Below, one piece after another: positions 45,112 through 55,137 of a stretch of 64,000 nucleotides of DNA. The stretch lies in assembly GCA_021234155.1 (NCBI GenBank), contig JAJEKV010000015.1:10932101-10996100 (forward strand), in the 5' to 3' direction. This stretch comes from Isoetes taiwanensis (Eukaryota > Streptophyta > Lycopodiopsida > Isoetales > Isoetaceae). The notes beneath the pieces were generated by a model that was not told where the DNA came from, ran no database searches, and was given only the letters and a program-made list of their open reading frames with translations. The translations under genes were made by a program, and so were the position numbers. Each line of letters opens with the position of its first letter. Position 1 is the first letter of the stretch.

Positions 45112-47247
45112 TTAAAGTCTGCCATTGATACTTTGTATAAGGGTCTCTGTGTCAAATTTGAGGCCAGGAAAATCATTGTTACGGATATAGAGAATGACTC
45201 TTTTTCTTAAACCATTACGTTCGAAGCCATTGTTGATGAAACAATTGAGCAAGCCAATAATATCCTCTGTAGCAGAAATATGGCACGAATTGATGTATAG
45301 ATATGGTAAAATCTGAGATAAAATCACGTTGCACGCTTGGTGGTATGGTCTGCAGCTGTTTGCATGTATATATTTTAAAGCAGTGAAAGGCAATTTGTCC
45401 CTCTTATCATACCTGTATGTTCTATAAACACCAAGCTCTTTGCTAATAATTTCGATCGTCACGTTGAGGAAATTAGCCTTGAAACCAAAGCATTTATCTG
45501 GATCATTGCACATTTTCAGTTGTGTCTCCTCTTTGATGCCAAGGGTTTCCATGTCATAGATCTGTAACTGTTTGCCATTTTCATTAAGCAATTTTTTCAG
45601 AAAATCTCTGATATTAGGACAGTTGACAGCTAAAAGATCATCCATGTATCTGAAAGAGTATCTGAACCGTTCAATCTCCTTGTAATTGCCCTGTTTGGCA
45701 AGATTTTTTATGAAATTCATTTCGAACCAGGCCAAATACAAGTTGCACCAACACGGGCTGCAGGAGAACCCCATGGGGATTCCACATACTTGTTTCCAGA
45801 CACCAACACCCATACTGATGTAGCAGTTGTTGAGGAGCCAGCAATTAATGTTTGTGAAATGATCCTGGTCTATTTTATTCCAGCATTTGCCTTGAGGAAC
45901 ATGTTTGAACCATTTACTGACGTATTGATTATCAGGGCATTTTTTTACCCATAGGTCAAAATGTTTGTTAACATTTTTCATGTATGACCAGGCTGTCATA
46001 AAGATTAGCCCCATAATGTGGCAGATTCCATTCTCTCCTAGTAAAGGAATGTTTTCGTAGCATTTAGTGATGTCTGCTACGAAAACTTCATGTATATGAG
46101 AGGGGAGATTAAGGAGAACATCATATATGGAGGCAACAATCCAATTTGGTGATACTTTACCAGGGATAATAGTGCAGATCCCAGCACAGGCCCATTTAGA
46201 TATCTCTGGCCATAGTTGTAGAATGTTGTTCAGGACAGCAGTGATAATCAGCGTAATTTCAGTGTAGATAGTGCCGTGGGCATTAGTGATCCAGCGGAAC
46301 TCATTCTTGTGTGCCTTATAAATGCCCAGTATATATGGGAGCCTCTCGTGCTCAAAAGTGTCTATACTCGACATAGAAAGAATTTGATTCCTAATCAGAT
46401 CTATGACTTTTTCAGGGTGCTCATCAATGAGTAAAAAATCTTTGCTGCAAAGCCTTTTAATAGCAAGATCTCTGATAAACTGAGGGCATATGAAGGCAGG
46501 GTTATTGGTGGCTTTGTCCACACCAGATATATAGAAGTTCTTGATCAGCCAGTCTAAGTTGCTGATTACTTGGGGATCATTGAGTGCAAAACATCTAGAA
46601 CGATCATTTTTGTATGCAACTCTGATTTTGGAAATGGCAGCCCGAATAAGCCTCTCTTTAATATGGGCGTCATCTTTAATGAAAGGATATGAAAACTTGT
46701 GGGCCGAAAACAGACTTGTACAGGTATGGTCTAATTCATTCTTGAAGTCGTCCATATCTAACATCTTGTTAGGAATATGGTTCAGTCCTTTCATGAAGAG
46801 TCTTCTGAGTCTTTTGTTATGTACCAACTTAAGGTCTGTAGTACATATATGACCACATCCACCATCAATAAATTCTGAGAGAGTAGGGTTGTTGCACGGA
46901 CAAGATAATTTTCTGTCCGTAGCAAAAACTGGGAAGGGTTTATAGCAGAGGTCCCTCATGTTCTCAGTGTATTTCCAACTGAACATGGTATTATCCATGA
47001 TTTCAGTCCCAACATCACCTAGGGTGTCTGTAAGAATGTCATGGAGAATTTTGGGTAAACATATGTTATCTAGAATTTTAGAAAGAAAAATACTGTGGAT
47101 AAATTTCTTTTTTTCTTTGCTTCCTTCGGTACTAAGGTGCGCTCTTCCTAAACAGTCTTTTCTGATTGTTCTACAGATCTGAAATAAACCAGAGACAATG
47201 TGATAGATAAAAAAAACCAGATAGGAATAGTCTAGAGATGGGTCCAT
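45112..47247 (-). CDS. Penelope-like reverse transcriptase (endonuclease-lacking)
   Basis: An uninterrupted 711-codon ORF. The N-terminal third has a Cys/His cluster (CPC..., GGCGHICTTDLKLVHN near 129-144). The PLE pattern follows: a DKATNNPAFIC block (244-254, like DKGN), YILGIYKAHK and RWITN (305-321, like GLPKIHK...RPI), motif A VADITKCYENIP (390-401, Asp392), CGIPMGFSCSP (488-498), the catalytic YMDD (534-537), FLNVTIE, and a C-terminal SCRPYHQ segment like the SxHPxH...RxxxI of PLE thumbs. All three catalytic Asp are present. No GIY-YIG endonuclease is seen at either end, as in the telomere-associated Athena/Coprina PLEs. The start ATG is 6 bases after a splice-acceptor-like CTCAG. It is the second core ORF. 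Confidence 0.8.
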   Translation of the reverse strand: MDPSLDYSYLVFFIYHIVSGLFQICRTIRKDCLGRAHLSTEGSKEKKKFIHSIFLSKILDNICLPKILHDILTDTLGDVGTEIMDNTMFSWKYTENMRDLCYKPFPVFATDRKLSCPCNNPTLSEFIDGGCGHICTTDLKLVHNKRLRRLFMKGLNHIPNKMLDMDDFKNELDHTCTSLFSAHKFSYPFIKDDAHIKERLIRAAISKIRVAYKNDRSRCFALNDPQVISNLDWLIKNFYISGVDKATNNPAFICPQFIRDLAIKRLCSKDFLLIDEHPEKVIDLIRNQILSMSSIDTFEHERLPYILGIYKAHKNEFRWITNAHGTIYTEITLIITAVLNNILQLWPEISKWACAGICTIIPGKVSPNWIVASIYDVLLNLPSHIHEVFVADITKCYENIPLLGENGICHIMGLIFMTAWSYMKNVNKHFDLWVKKCPDNQYVSKWFKHVPQGKCWNKIDQDHFTNINCWLLNNCYISMGVGVWKQVCGIPMGFSCSPCWCNLYLAWFEMNFIKNLAKQGNYKEIERFRYSFRYMDDLLAVNCPNIRDFLKKLLNENGKQLQIYDMETLGIKEETQLKMCNDPDKCFGFKANFLNVTIEIISKELGVYRTYRYDKRDKLPFTALKYIHANSCRPYHQACNVILSQILPYLYINSCHISATEDIIGLLNCFINNGFERNGLRKRVILYIRNNDFPGLKFDTETLIQSINGRL

Positions 47248-47252
47248 AAGAG

Positions 47253-47406
47253 CTGAGCGCTTGGCTAAGCAAATTAGGTGAAGCCGAGTGGCAAGTAGTT
47301 ACATAATTATTGTCATACAAGGGGCAAGTGGCCACTAGTATAGTACTAAAAAGTATAGACATGCATTTAAAAAAAATTCCTGTGAAAAGAATTGTATGAT
47401 AAATAC
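47253..47406 (-). other. Predicted 154-nt intron between the PLE core ORFs
   Basis: The minus strand begins G|GTATTTATC right after the ORF1 stop and ends GCGCTCAG|CTC just before the RT start. Splicing would put ORF1 and RT in one frame, separated only by a TGA (…SY-stop-ALMDPS…). No ORF crosses this gap unspliced. Confidence 0.4.
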
Positions 47407-47407
47407 C

Positions 47408-48938
47408 TCAATAAGAGAGTTTTTGTCCCTGTACACCAGCACTTCGTCCATCACTCTGTGGTACAGCCTTATTGACAGAGGCATCAGCCTTTTTTGTGGA
47501 CCCAATGTGTTCGATTAAATCTCCATCATTCTCATTTTTTATAGCGCTGCCAGGGGCAATAGTCATTCTTGGTGGATAGCTCATCAAAGTGTTGGAGCAG
47601 CTGGAGATACTCGTGCGTGTTTGTTTGTATTGTTTCTTGCCTTGACGTGAAGCAGCAGGAACTTTTGTATTTTTCAAAAAACTGATCGGTTTGATAGTTT
47701 TCTCGCTGATTTCCACCATCTTGCATTTTGATCTGTTAAGCTTGAAGTCTGCCCATGGGTCAGCAGCCAGATCCATTGTCATGGAAATAAAGGTACTCCT
47801 CATTTCTAGATATGATAAGTAAGCCAAAATACTTTTTTTAAAAGTAGTCTTGAGAAGGCTGGTGAATGAGAACATTTGGGCAGCAGTGGACATGTTAGGA
47901 AATATATCATCAAGGTTGTTAAAAACATACCAAATGGCATGGTCGAACCATGTCATATTGTCTCTGCATTGCCCCTTTTTGTCCTTGAAATTTTTGCCGC
48001 GATTTTCACAACCACATTTGATATACGGACACATGGTTCTCCACATTTTTTTGACGTAGAAGGCATCTCTAGTTTCAGTAGGATAGGCCTGATGCCCTTT
48101 CTGACTAATGTACATATAAGGTTCCTTGTTGCATTTTTTGTCGAAATATCTGCAATCAAATGTCAGCTTAATTCTGTCCTTTCGGACAAACTTGTCCATC
48201 TTTTCTGCAGCTTCTTTGGTAGCAGTAATTTGGGCAGGTGTGATGCCACCAAGAATAATCCATGCCTCTCTACTGATAGGAGCAAGCGCCCCAAAGTTTT
48301 TGGACCTCCATATACCTTGGTTATATAATAAAGCCTGATGTTCAACTAGCCTTTCCGGAATAATAGGAAAAAGAAGACAGTTTTCAAGCGTGAAGTTGAA
48401 ATCAGAATTATTAGGATCCAGCCTAGTATTTCCTTGTTGTAGAGACACTTTGTCACTTTCAGATAAAAGGGACACACCAAATGGATCATCATTACTTTCT
48501 TCCAGTTGTAGAGGGTTGTCTTCATCACCGTCATCAATAATTTTGTTTGCAGTCTTGATAGCCACAATTCCCTTGTTGAACATAGCTTTGCAAGAATCCT
48601 CTTCCATTGTCCAGTTGTAGACCTTGCTGGGTAGAGAATCATAGACATCGTTAATGATAGCAATATATTCCTCATCTTTGGCCTTGTTGATAGCAGGGAT
48701 TAGTTTAATCCATTCACTGCATCCTAGGTGTGTGACAGCAGAAAATTCACCAGCTTCTCTCAACGACTCTTTTTCATGAATATATTCATGTATTCTGTTA
48801 TCCTTAATGCAGCACATAAGAGTTTGTACTGCATTATTTGGGCACTCCATTTTGCTCATAGCATAGCCCAAGTCCGACAGTTCTTTATTCCAAGTGGGAG
48901 GTATAATGATGAATTGTTCTTCATCAAAGGGATCCTGC
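47408..48938 (-). CDS. PLE ORF1, unknown function
   Basis: The first in-frame ATG is at 48859 (MSKMECPNNAV). The frame is open further upstream to about 48938, where CTGCAG|GATCCC resembles a 3' splice site (peptide DPFDEEQFIIIPPTWNKEL). Coding therefore probably starts in an upstream exon, and no ATG lies between. Length is about 480-510 codons. Visible features are an acidic region (DDGDEDNPLQLEESNDD), a Cys-rich stretch CRYFDKKCNKEP ... CPYIKCGCENRG ... CRDNMTW that could bind zinc, and a basic C-terminus. I recognise no family. Position upstream of RT suggests a nucleic-acid-binding partner, which is inference. The stop TGA is one base before a donor-like GTATTT. Confidence 0.65.
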
Positions 48939-49066
48939 AGACATTCAGCAAGTGTGAGAATGTAATTTCATAAGAGACATGTTGGGAGATGTTTAAGAAG
49001 TATGTAGACAGACTAATAGACACAGACAACTCCAGTTAAACCAGAGAATTGAAGTATCTAAAAAAA

Positions 49067-52000
49067 CCCGGCCGGGCCTAGAATAGGCCAAAGCATCAGT
49101 TTCAGTCAATCCGTCCACTGTCTTATCAATCCAAAAATTTGAATTTGCATTCAAATTTGGTGTCTGTAGCCTATTAGCATCTTTATACTTTACTAAAAAC
49201 ATTAGCTGTTCACTAGGGTCTTATCTAGCGAAACCTTTACTCCAAACACTAAACCTCGTTAGAGCTTGAGAATGAGTCTATCCTGGCATTACCCAGGCCC
49301 AGACATTTAATCCTGGCAAAATACAAGTAAAAGCATAGGTAAATTCCTCTCTAGATTCTTCAAAGATAGCACAGAATGAAGGGGACTAAGTTATTAGACC
49401 CAAACATGCCACACTCCTTCAAGAAAGTCTAGAAGGTACAAGTGAGGATTTTTATTATAAAATAGGCACATGCACTCTTAGCTTTTACAAGAATAGCAAA
49501 GAATGAAGGGGACTAAATCATTAGGCCCAAATATACTTTACTACCTATGGAAAGAACACGAGAGCATAAATTAGATTCGAAGATATTAAGCAAAGAGTGA
49601 TATGCCCAGTTAAACGATGAAGGGGGCTGGAAATACAGTCCCAAACAAAGACGCACTATGCACATCGCTCCAAGTTTATGAATTAGAAATGCAAATAAGA
49701 GAAGGCATAGAGATAGCAACATGATTACATTCGTGTAAAACAGCCCTTCTGTAAATGTTCAGATTTTATATTCAGCTTACTGGACCATGCCTATGTACCA
49801 TGGACCTGTGTATCATGGCCAATGTACTCTCGGGTTCTACCAGAATAGCAAAAAATGAGGGGGCTAAATCTTTAGGCCCAAATAAACTTTACTACTTAGA
49901 GAACAAGAGCTAAAATAAGATTAGAAGATATTAACATGGAGTGATAAAACCAGATATAAGATGAAGAGGATTGGATTTACAGTCCCAAACCGAGACATAT
50001 TTGTGAAAGTCCTTCCTTGTTCATGAAATGAGCACATTTAATAGTTAAGTACTTCTGTGTTTATGCAGCAAATAAGAGATAACGATGTGATAAAAGTATT
50101 GTGAACATATAACTCCCTAAATGGCCAGTTTTTAGATTAGTAAACTGGATCTATTTTCACAAGCAACTTAAAATGGTACAGCCATGTAGAAACTTTAGGC
50201 AGAGTACAACACTCTTACTTATGCACAGTCAAACTTTTCGATGCCATGATGAATATGGACACTCAAAATCAGATGAATACGGACACTCACAAGCCAGATG
50301 ACCCAATTTATTATGCGTATGCAAATCCAAAATGCATACAACTCTACGCCATGATATTATGTTGTAGATAGCATTTTTCACATTAAAAGCAGAATATGTT
50401 ATTAATCAAGGACAAGTGTCATATGTCGCCACCTAACTAAAAGGCAAGTTACGCACCATTTTTCAAAGGCAAATATGCTATTAAATGGCTATAGAACACA
50501 AATGCTCACAAGATGAGATAGGCCCTTGATCTTCTCAAAAAGACATGTATTTTCGTCATATAGTCATCTGTTTTTAGGACATAATTATAGGCAGCTTTTA
50601 AGATACAATAGACAACGGTCTTGGAAAAACTATCCAATATATGGTCTGCTATCTAGAAGAAGCCAGAACAGTATCAAAACGCTTCATGATAAAGCACAGT
50701 TGTGGCATTATCTATCAAAATTTAGTAGCATAATAAAGTTTCAGAAAAACTCCCATTATAAGTCACATTTTGTCTCCTTAGAACCAAAGTAGAACTTGCA
50801 CGTAAAATGTTTTAAACACAGAGAGGTAAAATACTGTTTATAGGATCAATCAGACTTGAGGCAAGCAGCCAAGGGGCAGTATTGAGATTTGCACCAGCCA
50901 AACTAGGGTATAAGAAAATACAACCATAGGACTGTTTTTGTCTTCATATATCAGGTTTTCACCAAAGAAAGATCTTGAGGAACTCATCTTCAAGCAAAAG
51001 CGTAAAACAAAATAAATTACAAAGGTGGGAGAAGCTCGGTACCTGAAAGCCAAACAAAGATGACATTAGCATGAAAATGGTAATGCATGAAGGGCCAAAA
51101 GGTACAATGAGACTTCTCGGTTTATCACCGTTCAGCCTTTGTAACCTTTTGCCCTGCATGTTTGAAAGATAAGTCCTAAAGAAAATTTGCAAATGGAACA
51201 GTATTGAATAAAGTTATCAATCCAAATAGATAATATAACTGAAGAAAAATTCAGTTAGAGTGGACCATAATGGAGGACGACCAGTAAATGGGTATAAGAA
51301 CTCAGATCCGAGTTCCTTAATCATGGTGGATTGTCCAGATAGTGACCAGTGTTTAAACACTGGAATTCTAAAAGAACACAAGAGGAAATACCTGATGGTC
51401 CTCTTGCTCAGAAGAATAATCTTCTTCTCGTTGTGTCTCGGGTATGGAGAGTCCCAGACACAAAGATCATTATCCCGAGATCTATTAGAATGGTTGCCGG
51501 AACCAAAGATTATACTTTTATTGCCGCTGTAAGATTTATCTCCCAAAGCATTCCTCTTCCGCCCATTATTTCCCTTGTGCTCAGCCATGTGTTTATAGTA
51601 TTCTATATACTCGTAATCGCACATGCAAGCCAAGAATTCGCTCAGAGGGAATTCCTCTCTCTAGAGATTCTTCATCGGAACCGGAGGTGAGAGGATTACA
51701 ATCAATCGAGATTCCACATAAAGAATAGATATTTAGGACACCTAATATAGTGAGTCCTAAATTAGAAAAGGATTTATAGACTGAAATATCCTAAGCAATC
51801 CTAGAGACGGTTTCTTCAAATCATGGGCTAAAAGAAGAAGCAAGGTAAAAAAGTTATCGCTACCGTGATTTGCTTAGGAACCGATGTAGCACCAAATGCT
51901 TGTGCACAGAAGAAAAGAGCAGTTGCCATCATCGATTAGTGGACCGCAGCCAAAAGGTCGGATTGGTGTAAGGGTAAATCGGTACAACATATCTTGGGTA

Positions 52001-52605
52001 ATTCGAGCGTGAGAAAAAATAGGTCAATAGCTAAAGGAAAACGTTTAGGGTATTAGGCAATGTCATATTTTTCTGACCTAAAGGTTTAAACAATGGCATA
52101 AGTCCACCGTTAAGTAAGGCGTGTGAACATCCTATGTACAAATTAAATATGCAGTCTTGGTAATGATGGTGATAAGACTGCATAGTGTAAGAAGGAATTA
52201 GGTTACCTAGGTCGAATCAATACTCATATGAAAGAAGGAACCCTGGGATATTTAGATTACGATATATTGAAAAAACTAAAATAGAACGTTTAGAACATAT
52301 TAGGTACAGTGTGAATTTTCATCATATGGGAGTATATTAGACCTCCAAATTATCAACTTAAAATGTCAAGAAGTATTATTATAATAGAAAAACCTAGGAA
52401 GGACCAACCATGGGTGTTAGATATAGATAGAAAATGAGTAAGAAGTTCTAGCCACAAGACTAAGGGTAAGGGTCCAGAGATTATATTATTAAATGAAACT
52501 GTAAAAGTGAAGTAAATTAGACTGAAAAGTCCTGAAGTAAATATACTTGTAATTTGTAAACATCAGAGAAAACCAGGTTAGATTGTGCATTGGATAAATG
52601 TAATC

Positions 52606-52620
<15 letters not shown>
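49067..52620 (-). repeat. PLE long terminal-type direct repeat, copy B (5' in RT orientation)
   Basis: Copy of 41399-44964, bounded on the left by AAAAAAA-CCCGGCCGGG and on the right by TGTAATCAATTA plus an A30 run. In RT orientation it precedes ORF1, so it should hold the promoter and the first exon. Confidence 0.85.
51392..51720 (-). CDS. PLE ORF0, copy B
   Basis: Same peptide as copy A: EYIEYYKHMAEHKGNNGRKR followed by NALGDKSYSGNKSIIFGS, NRSRDNDLCVWDSPYPRH and NEKKIILLSKRTI, ending at a donor-like ATCAG|GTATTTCC (51392/51391). The start region reads MWNLD then TGA, because five bases (TCAGA, present in copy A) are missing. Beyond the donor the frame continues only as unspliced sequence. 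Unknown function. Confidence 0.4.
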
Positions 52621-52638
<18 letters not shown>

Positions 52639-52641
<3 letters not shown>

Positions 52642-52651
52642 TGTTGGTAGT
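52639..52651 (+). repeat. 13-bp direct repeat, right (probable target-site duplication)
   Basis: AGATGTTGGTAGT directly follows the A30 run (from 52610) and is identical to 40968-40980. The first A could equally belong to the A run. Confidence 0.6.
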
Positions 52652-52722
52652 GAGGAAACAAAATGCTTATTGTGGAAGGCCATGACGTGAGGAGGATTGG
52701 TTTTGGAGGGTGTGCATGCCCC

Positions 52723-52890
52723 GAACATGAACTGCATTGTTCTTAGTATGGGGAAGCATCATATTTAACTTTGGATGCGCCATAAAGTTGTGGAACCCGT
52801 GGAAACGAACATGAAATGCATTGTTGTTAATATGGGGAAGCATCATATTTAACTTTGGATGCGCCATAAAGTCGTGGAACCCGTGGAAAC
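52723..52890 (+). repeat. Two-copy tandem duplication, 84-bp period
   Basis: GAACATGAA.TGCATTGTT and the rest of the unit start at 52723 and 52807 with only a few substitutions. A further partial copy of the downstream flank occurs at 53520. Confidence 0.85.
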
Positions 52891-53112
52891 GATCTGAGGC
52901 CTATTCAAAATGCTATTTGAGATGCAAAATGCCAAGGATTTATTTGACTTTAAATCTATTTTTTAAATTTTCTGATGATAGCTGCAATTCCCATCTTTGT
53001 TTGCTTTAGTACAATGAATAATGTACTCCTATTAATTTTTTCAATAAATATGGACACTCATGTGTCATTACAATGTACATGAAGTGATATGGTTAACCTT
53101 GTTTACAACTTT

Positions 53113-53238
53113 ATAAGATAAGATAAGATAAGATAAGATAAGATAAGATAAGATAAGATAAGATAAGATAAGATAAGATAAGATGAATTTTTACGTCCAC
53201 GAGAACCCAACGGGTTATGGGACGGCACATGCAAGGGC
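53113..53238 (-). mobile_element. SINE-like element with (ATCTT)n tail
   Basis: Minus strand: CCGTCCCATAACCCGTTGGG (hairpin AACCCGTTGGGTT at 53204-53216), TTCTCGTGGACGTAAAAATT, then about 14 units of ATCTT. A related sequence at 53520-53665 runs straight from CCAAGGATTTA to CAACCCATAT without this insertion, giving an approximate empty site. The inserted stretch there would be 52943-53237, so the left 170 bp may be a separate insertion. Confidence 0.6.
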
Positions 53239-53519
53239 AACCCATATATTTTTCATTTTAGTAGATTCTGATGTTCGCCTCGATGATGGCAAAGTATTGC
53301 ATTGAAGATTTTGTAGTGATATTCTTTGCTACGCAACAAAAGATCCTGCATATATGTAACACACACACCAATTTGTGCAAACTGAAGGAATAATTGTATA
53401 AATTTATCGGAACAACGTCTAGAACATGCATGCGCACGCGCAAGGAGGACAACAGGGGCAAGAAGGACCGGCTTAAATTATACATTATGCCTGAATTGAT
53501 CACTCCATGAATTCCATTG

Positions 53520-53665
53520 GGCTCTCTATGGAAACAATCTGAGGCCTATTCAAAATGCTATTTGGCATGCAAAATGCCAAGGATTTACTTCAACCCATAT
53601 ATTTTCCATATTAGTAGATTCTAGTATTCGCTTTAAGGATTGCAAAGTATTGCATTTGAACCTGA
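53520..53665 (+). repeat. Partial duplicate of 52886-52945 joined to 53238-53310
   Basis: GAGGCCTATTCAAAATGCTA and ACCCATATATTTTCCATATT are contiguous here, but separated by about 295 bp in the other copy. Confidence 0.7.
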
Positions 53666-53669
53666 TTGA

Positions 53670-55130
53670 CATTCTTCAAACTCAGTGTACATAATTTCTC
53701 AATGCAATGGGCCGCAAGGCACACTTATCAAAAGCCATACCTTTTTTGCATCTGCCTCATAACTTCTTTCAACATAAATGCTTTCTTTTGATAGATTGTC
53801 TATATGCATGAAGCTAGTATCTGATTTTCAAATATTCAAAAGGATAGATTATTATAATTCTACAATTATGGGAAGCGTAGAATGGCTTATTAAACTAAAG
53901 CAACCTCTGTAGCATTTGCCTTATATACCATGGTATCATGATGAGCCCTCACGTACTACTGAATTTCTATGCATATTCTTTATGTTAAAAGCTGGTGGAT
54001 CATGCAGGTGCAGTGGAGGCAATCAATAATTTATAATGCTTGATATATCCTTGACAGTCTTCTTTGGAGGGCAAGGGACTTACCAATTGCTTCCATAAAG
54101 AAACCTAAGCAGTTTACTATGGCAGAAGAAATGGAATGCAAGAACATAAGTATGAGAGGAACTATGATATGCTTCGTGCAAGAAAGTCCACCTTAATAAT
54201 GGCAGTAGCAGGTACAAACGGAAGCTAACAAAGGGGATGGACCTTGATCAATGTTCAGAAGGAGAAAGCGGATGGATAGCATGTTAGTTCACAATAGAGA
54301 AGCTATTATCAAGTTCTGAATAGAGAATACAAGAGTATCTTTATATAGGAAAGACGTGAGGAGATATGTATCAGAGACAGGAATAAAGATGGAACATCCA
54401 ATTCACCTTCTTAAAGTTAGTCTCTGTTGGCATATCGCGATACTTTGCAAATTGCATTAATAAAATGCTGCTCTCTGCTACTTTTTAACATATACAATTA
54501 CGAAGCCTTATAGGCAATAAGAGATTGGTGGCATCCTGAGCTTTAAATAACTCATAAATATATGAAGAAATAAATATATTGTACGATGCCATCATAGCAA
54601 GATATTAGCCTATGGATTAACAAAGAAGAGTGGCATACCTTACATGTTAAGATGAGACTGCAAAGATGTGCCATAATGTAGGTGTTTGTTGGATAAAAGC
54701 ATGCGCTTGTATCTTCTCGCTCCCTGCTCATACATCTGCAGTGTGTTAAATCGCCTTCACAACATATAGCCCACTCCAAGTTTGTTGAGAGTCTTCCTGT
54801 TTGCTCCCTCTGCCTATCTTCTTGACTTTGAAAAGTGTTGCTGGCTATTGTAGATTGAGCAGAGCATGTGATGCCTTTTTCTCTTTTGTCTCAGAATGAT
54901 TATTTGTTCCGTTCTTATCCCCAACAAAAATGTTAGCTTGTACCAAGAATAGAGAGATTAAATGAAGAATGCGCAACACCAAAGATTAAGTTTATTTCTT
55001 ATCTCTAAGAGGTTATATGCAAGAATTAAGTCAAGAAGACCTACATTTGAAGATTTCCAATCATTTTTTGCCCATGCAGTTAAGATATCAACAATTGACT
55101 ACTGTTATTGCTCAAAATCCAGTCGTCTCA
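53670..55130. other. No gene recognised
   Basis: Short ORFs only. If the MTP-type gene to the right ever continued, its missing 3' exons are not visible here. Confidence 0.4.
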
Positions 55131-55137
55131 CCAGAAA

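Noticed and set aside
41399-52620. Interpretation as an ordinary LTR retrotransposon
   Set aside because: The RT motifs are Penelope-like. There is no gag/protease/integrase/RNase H, no primer-binding site beside the repeats, and the repeats do not have TG...CA ends.
49060-52640. Telomere-type PLE attached to plant telomere repeats
   Set aside because: No TTTAGGG/CCCTAAA array is present at any junction; isolated CCCTAGGG-like words near 4.9 and 32.1 kb are single and unrelated.
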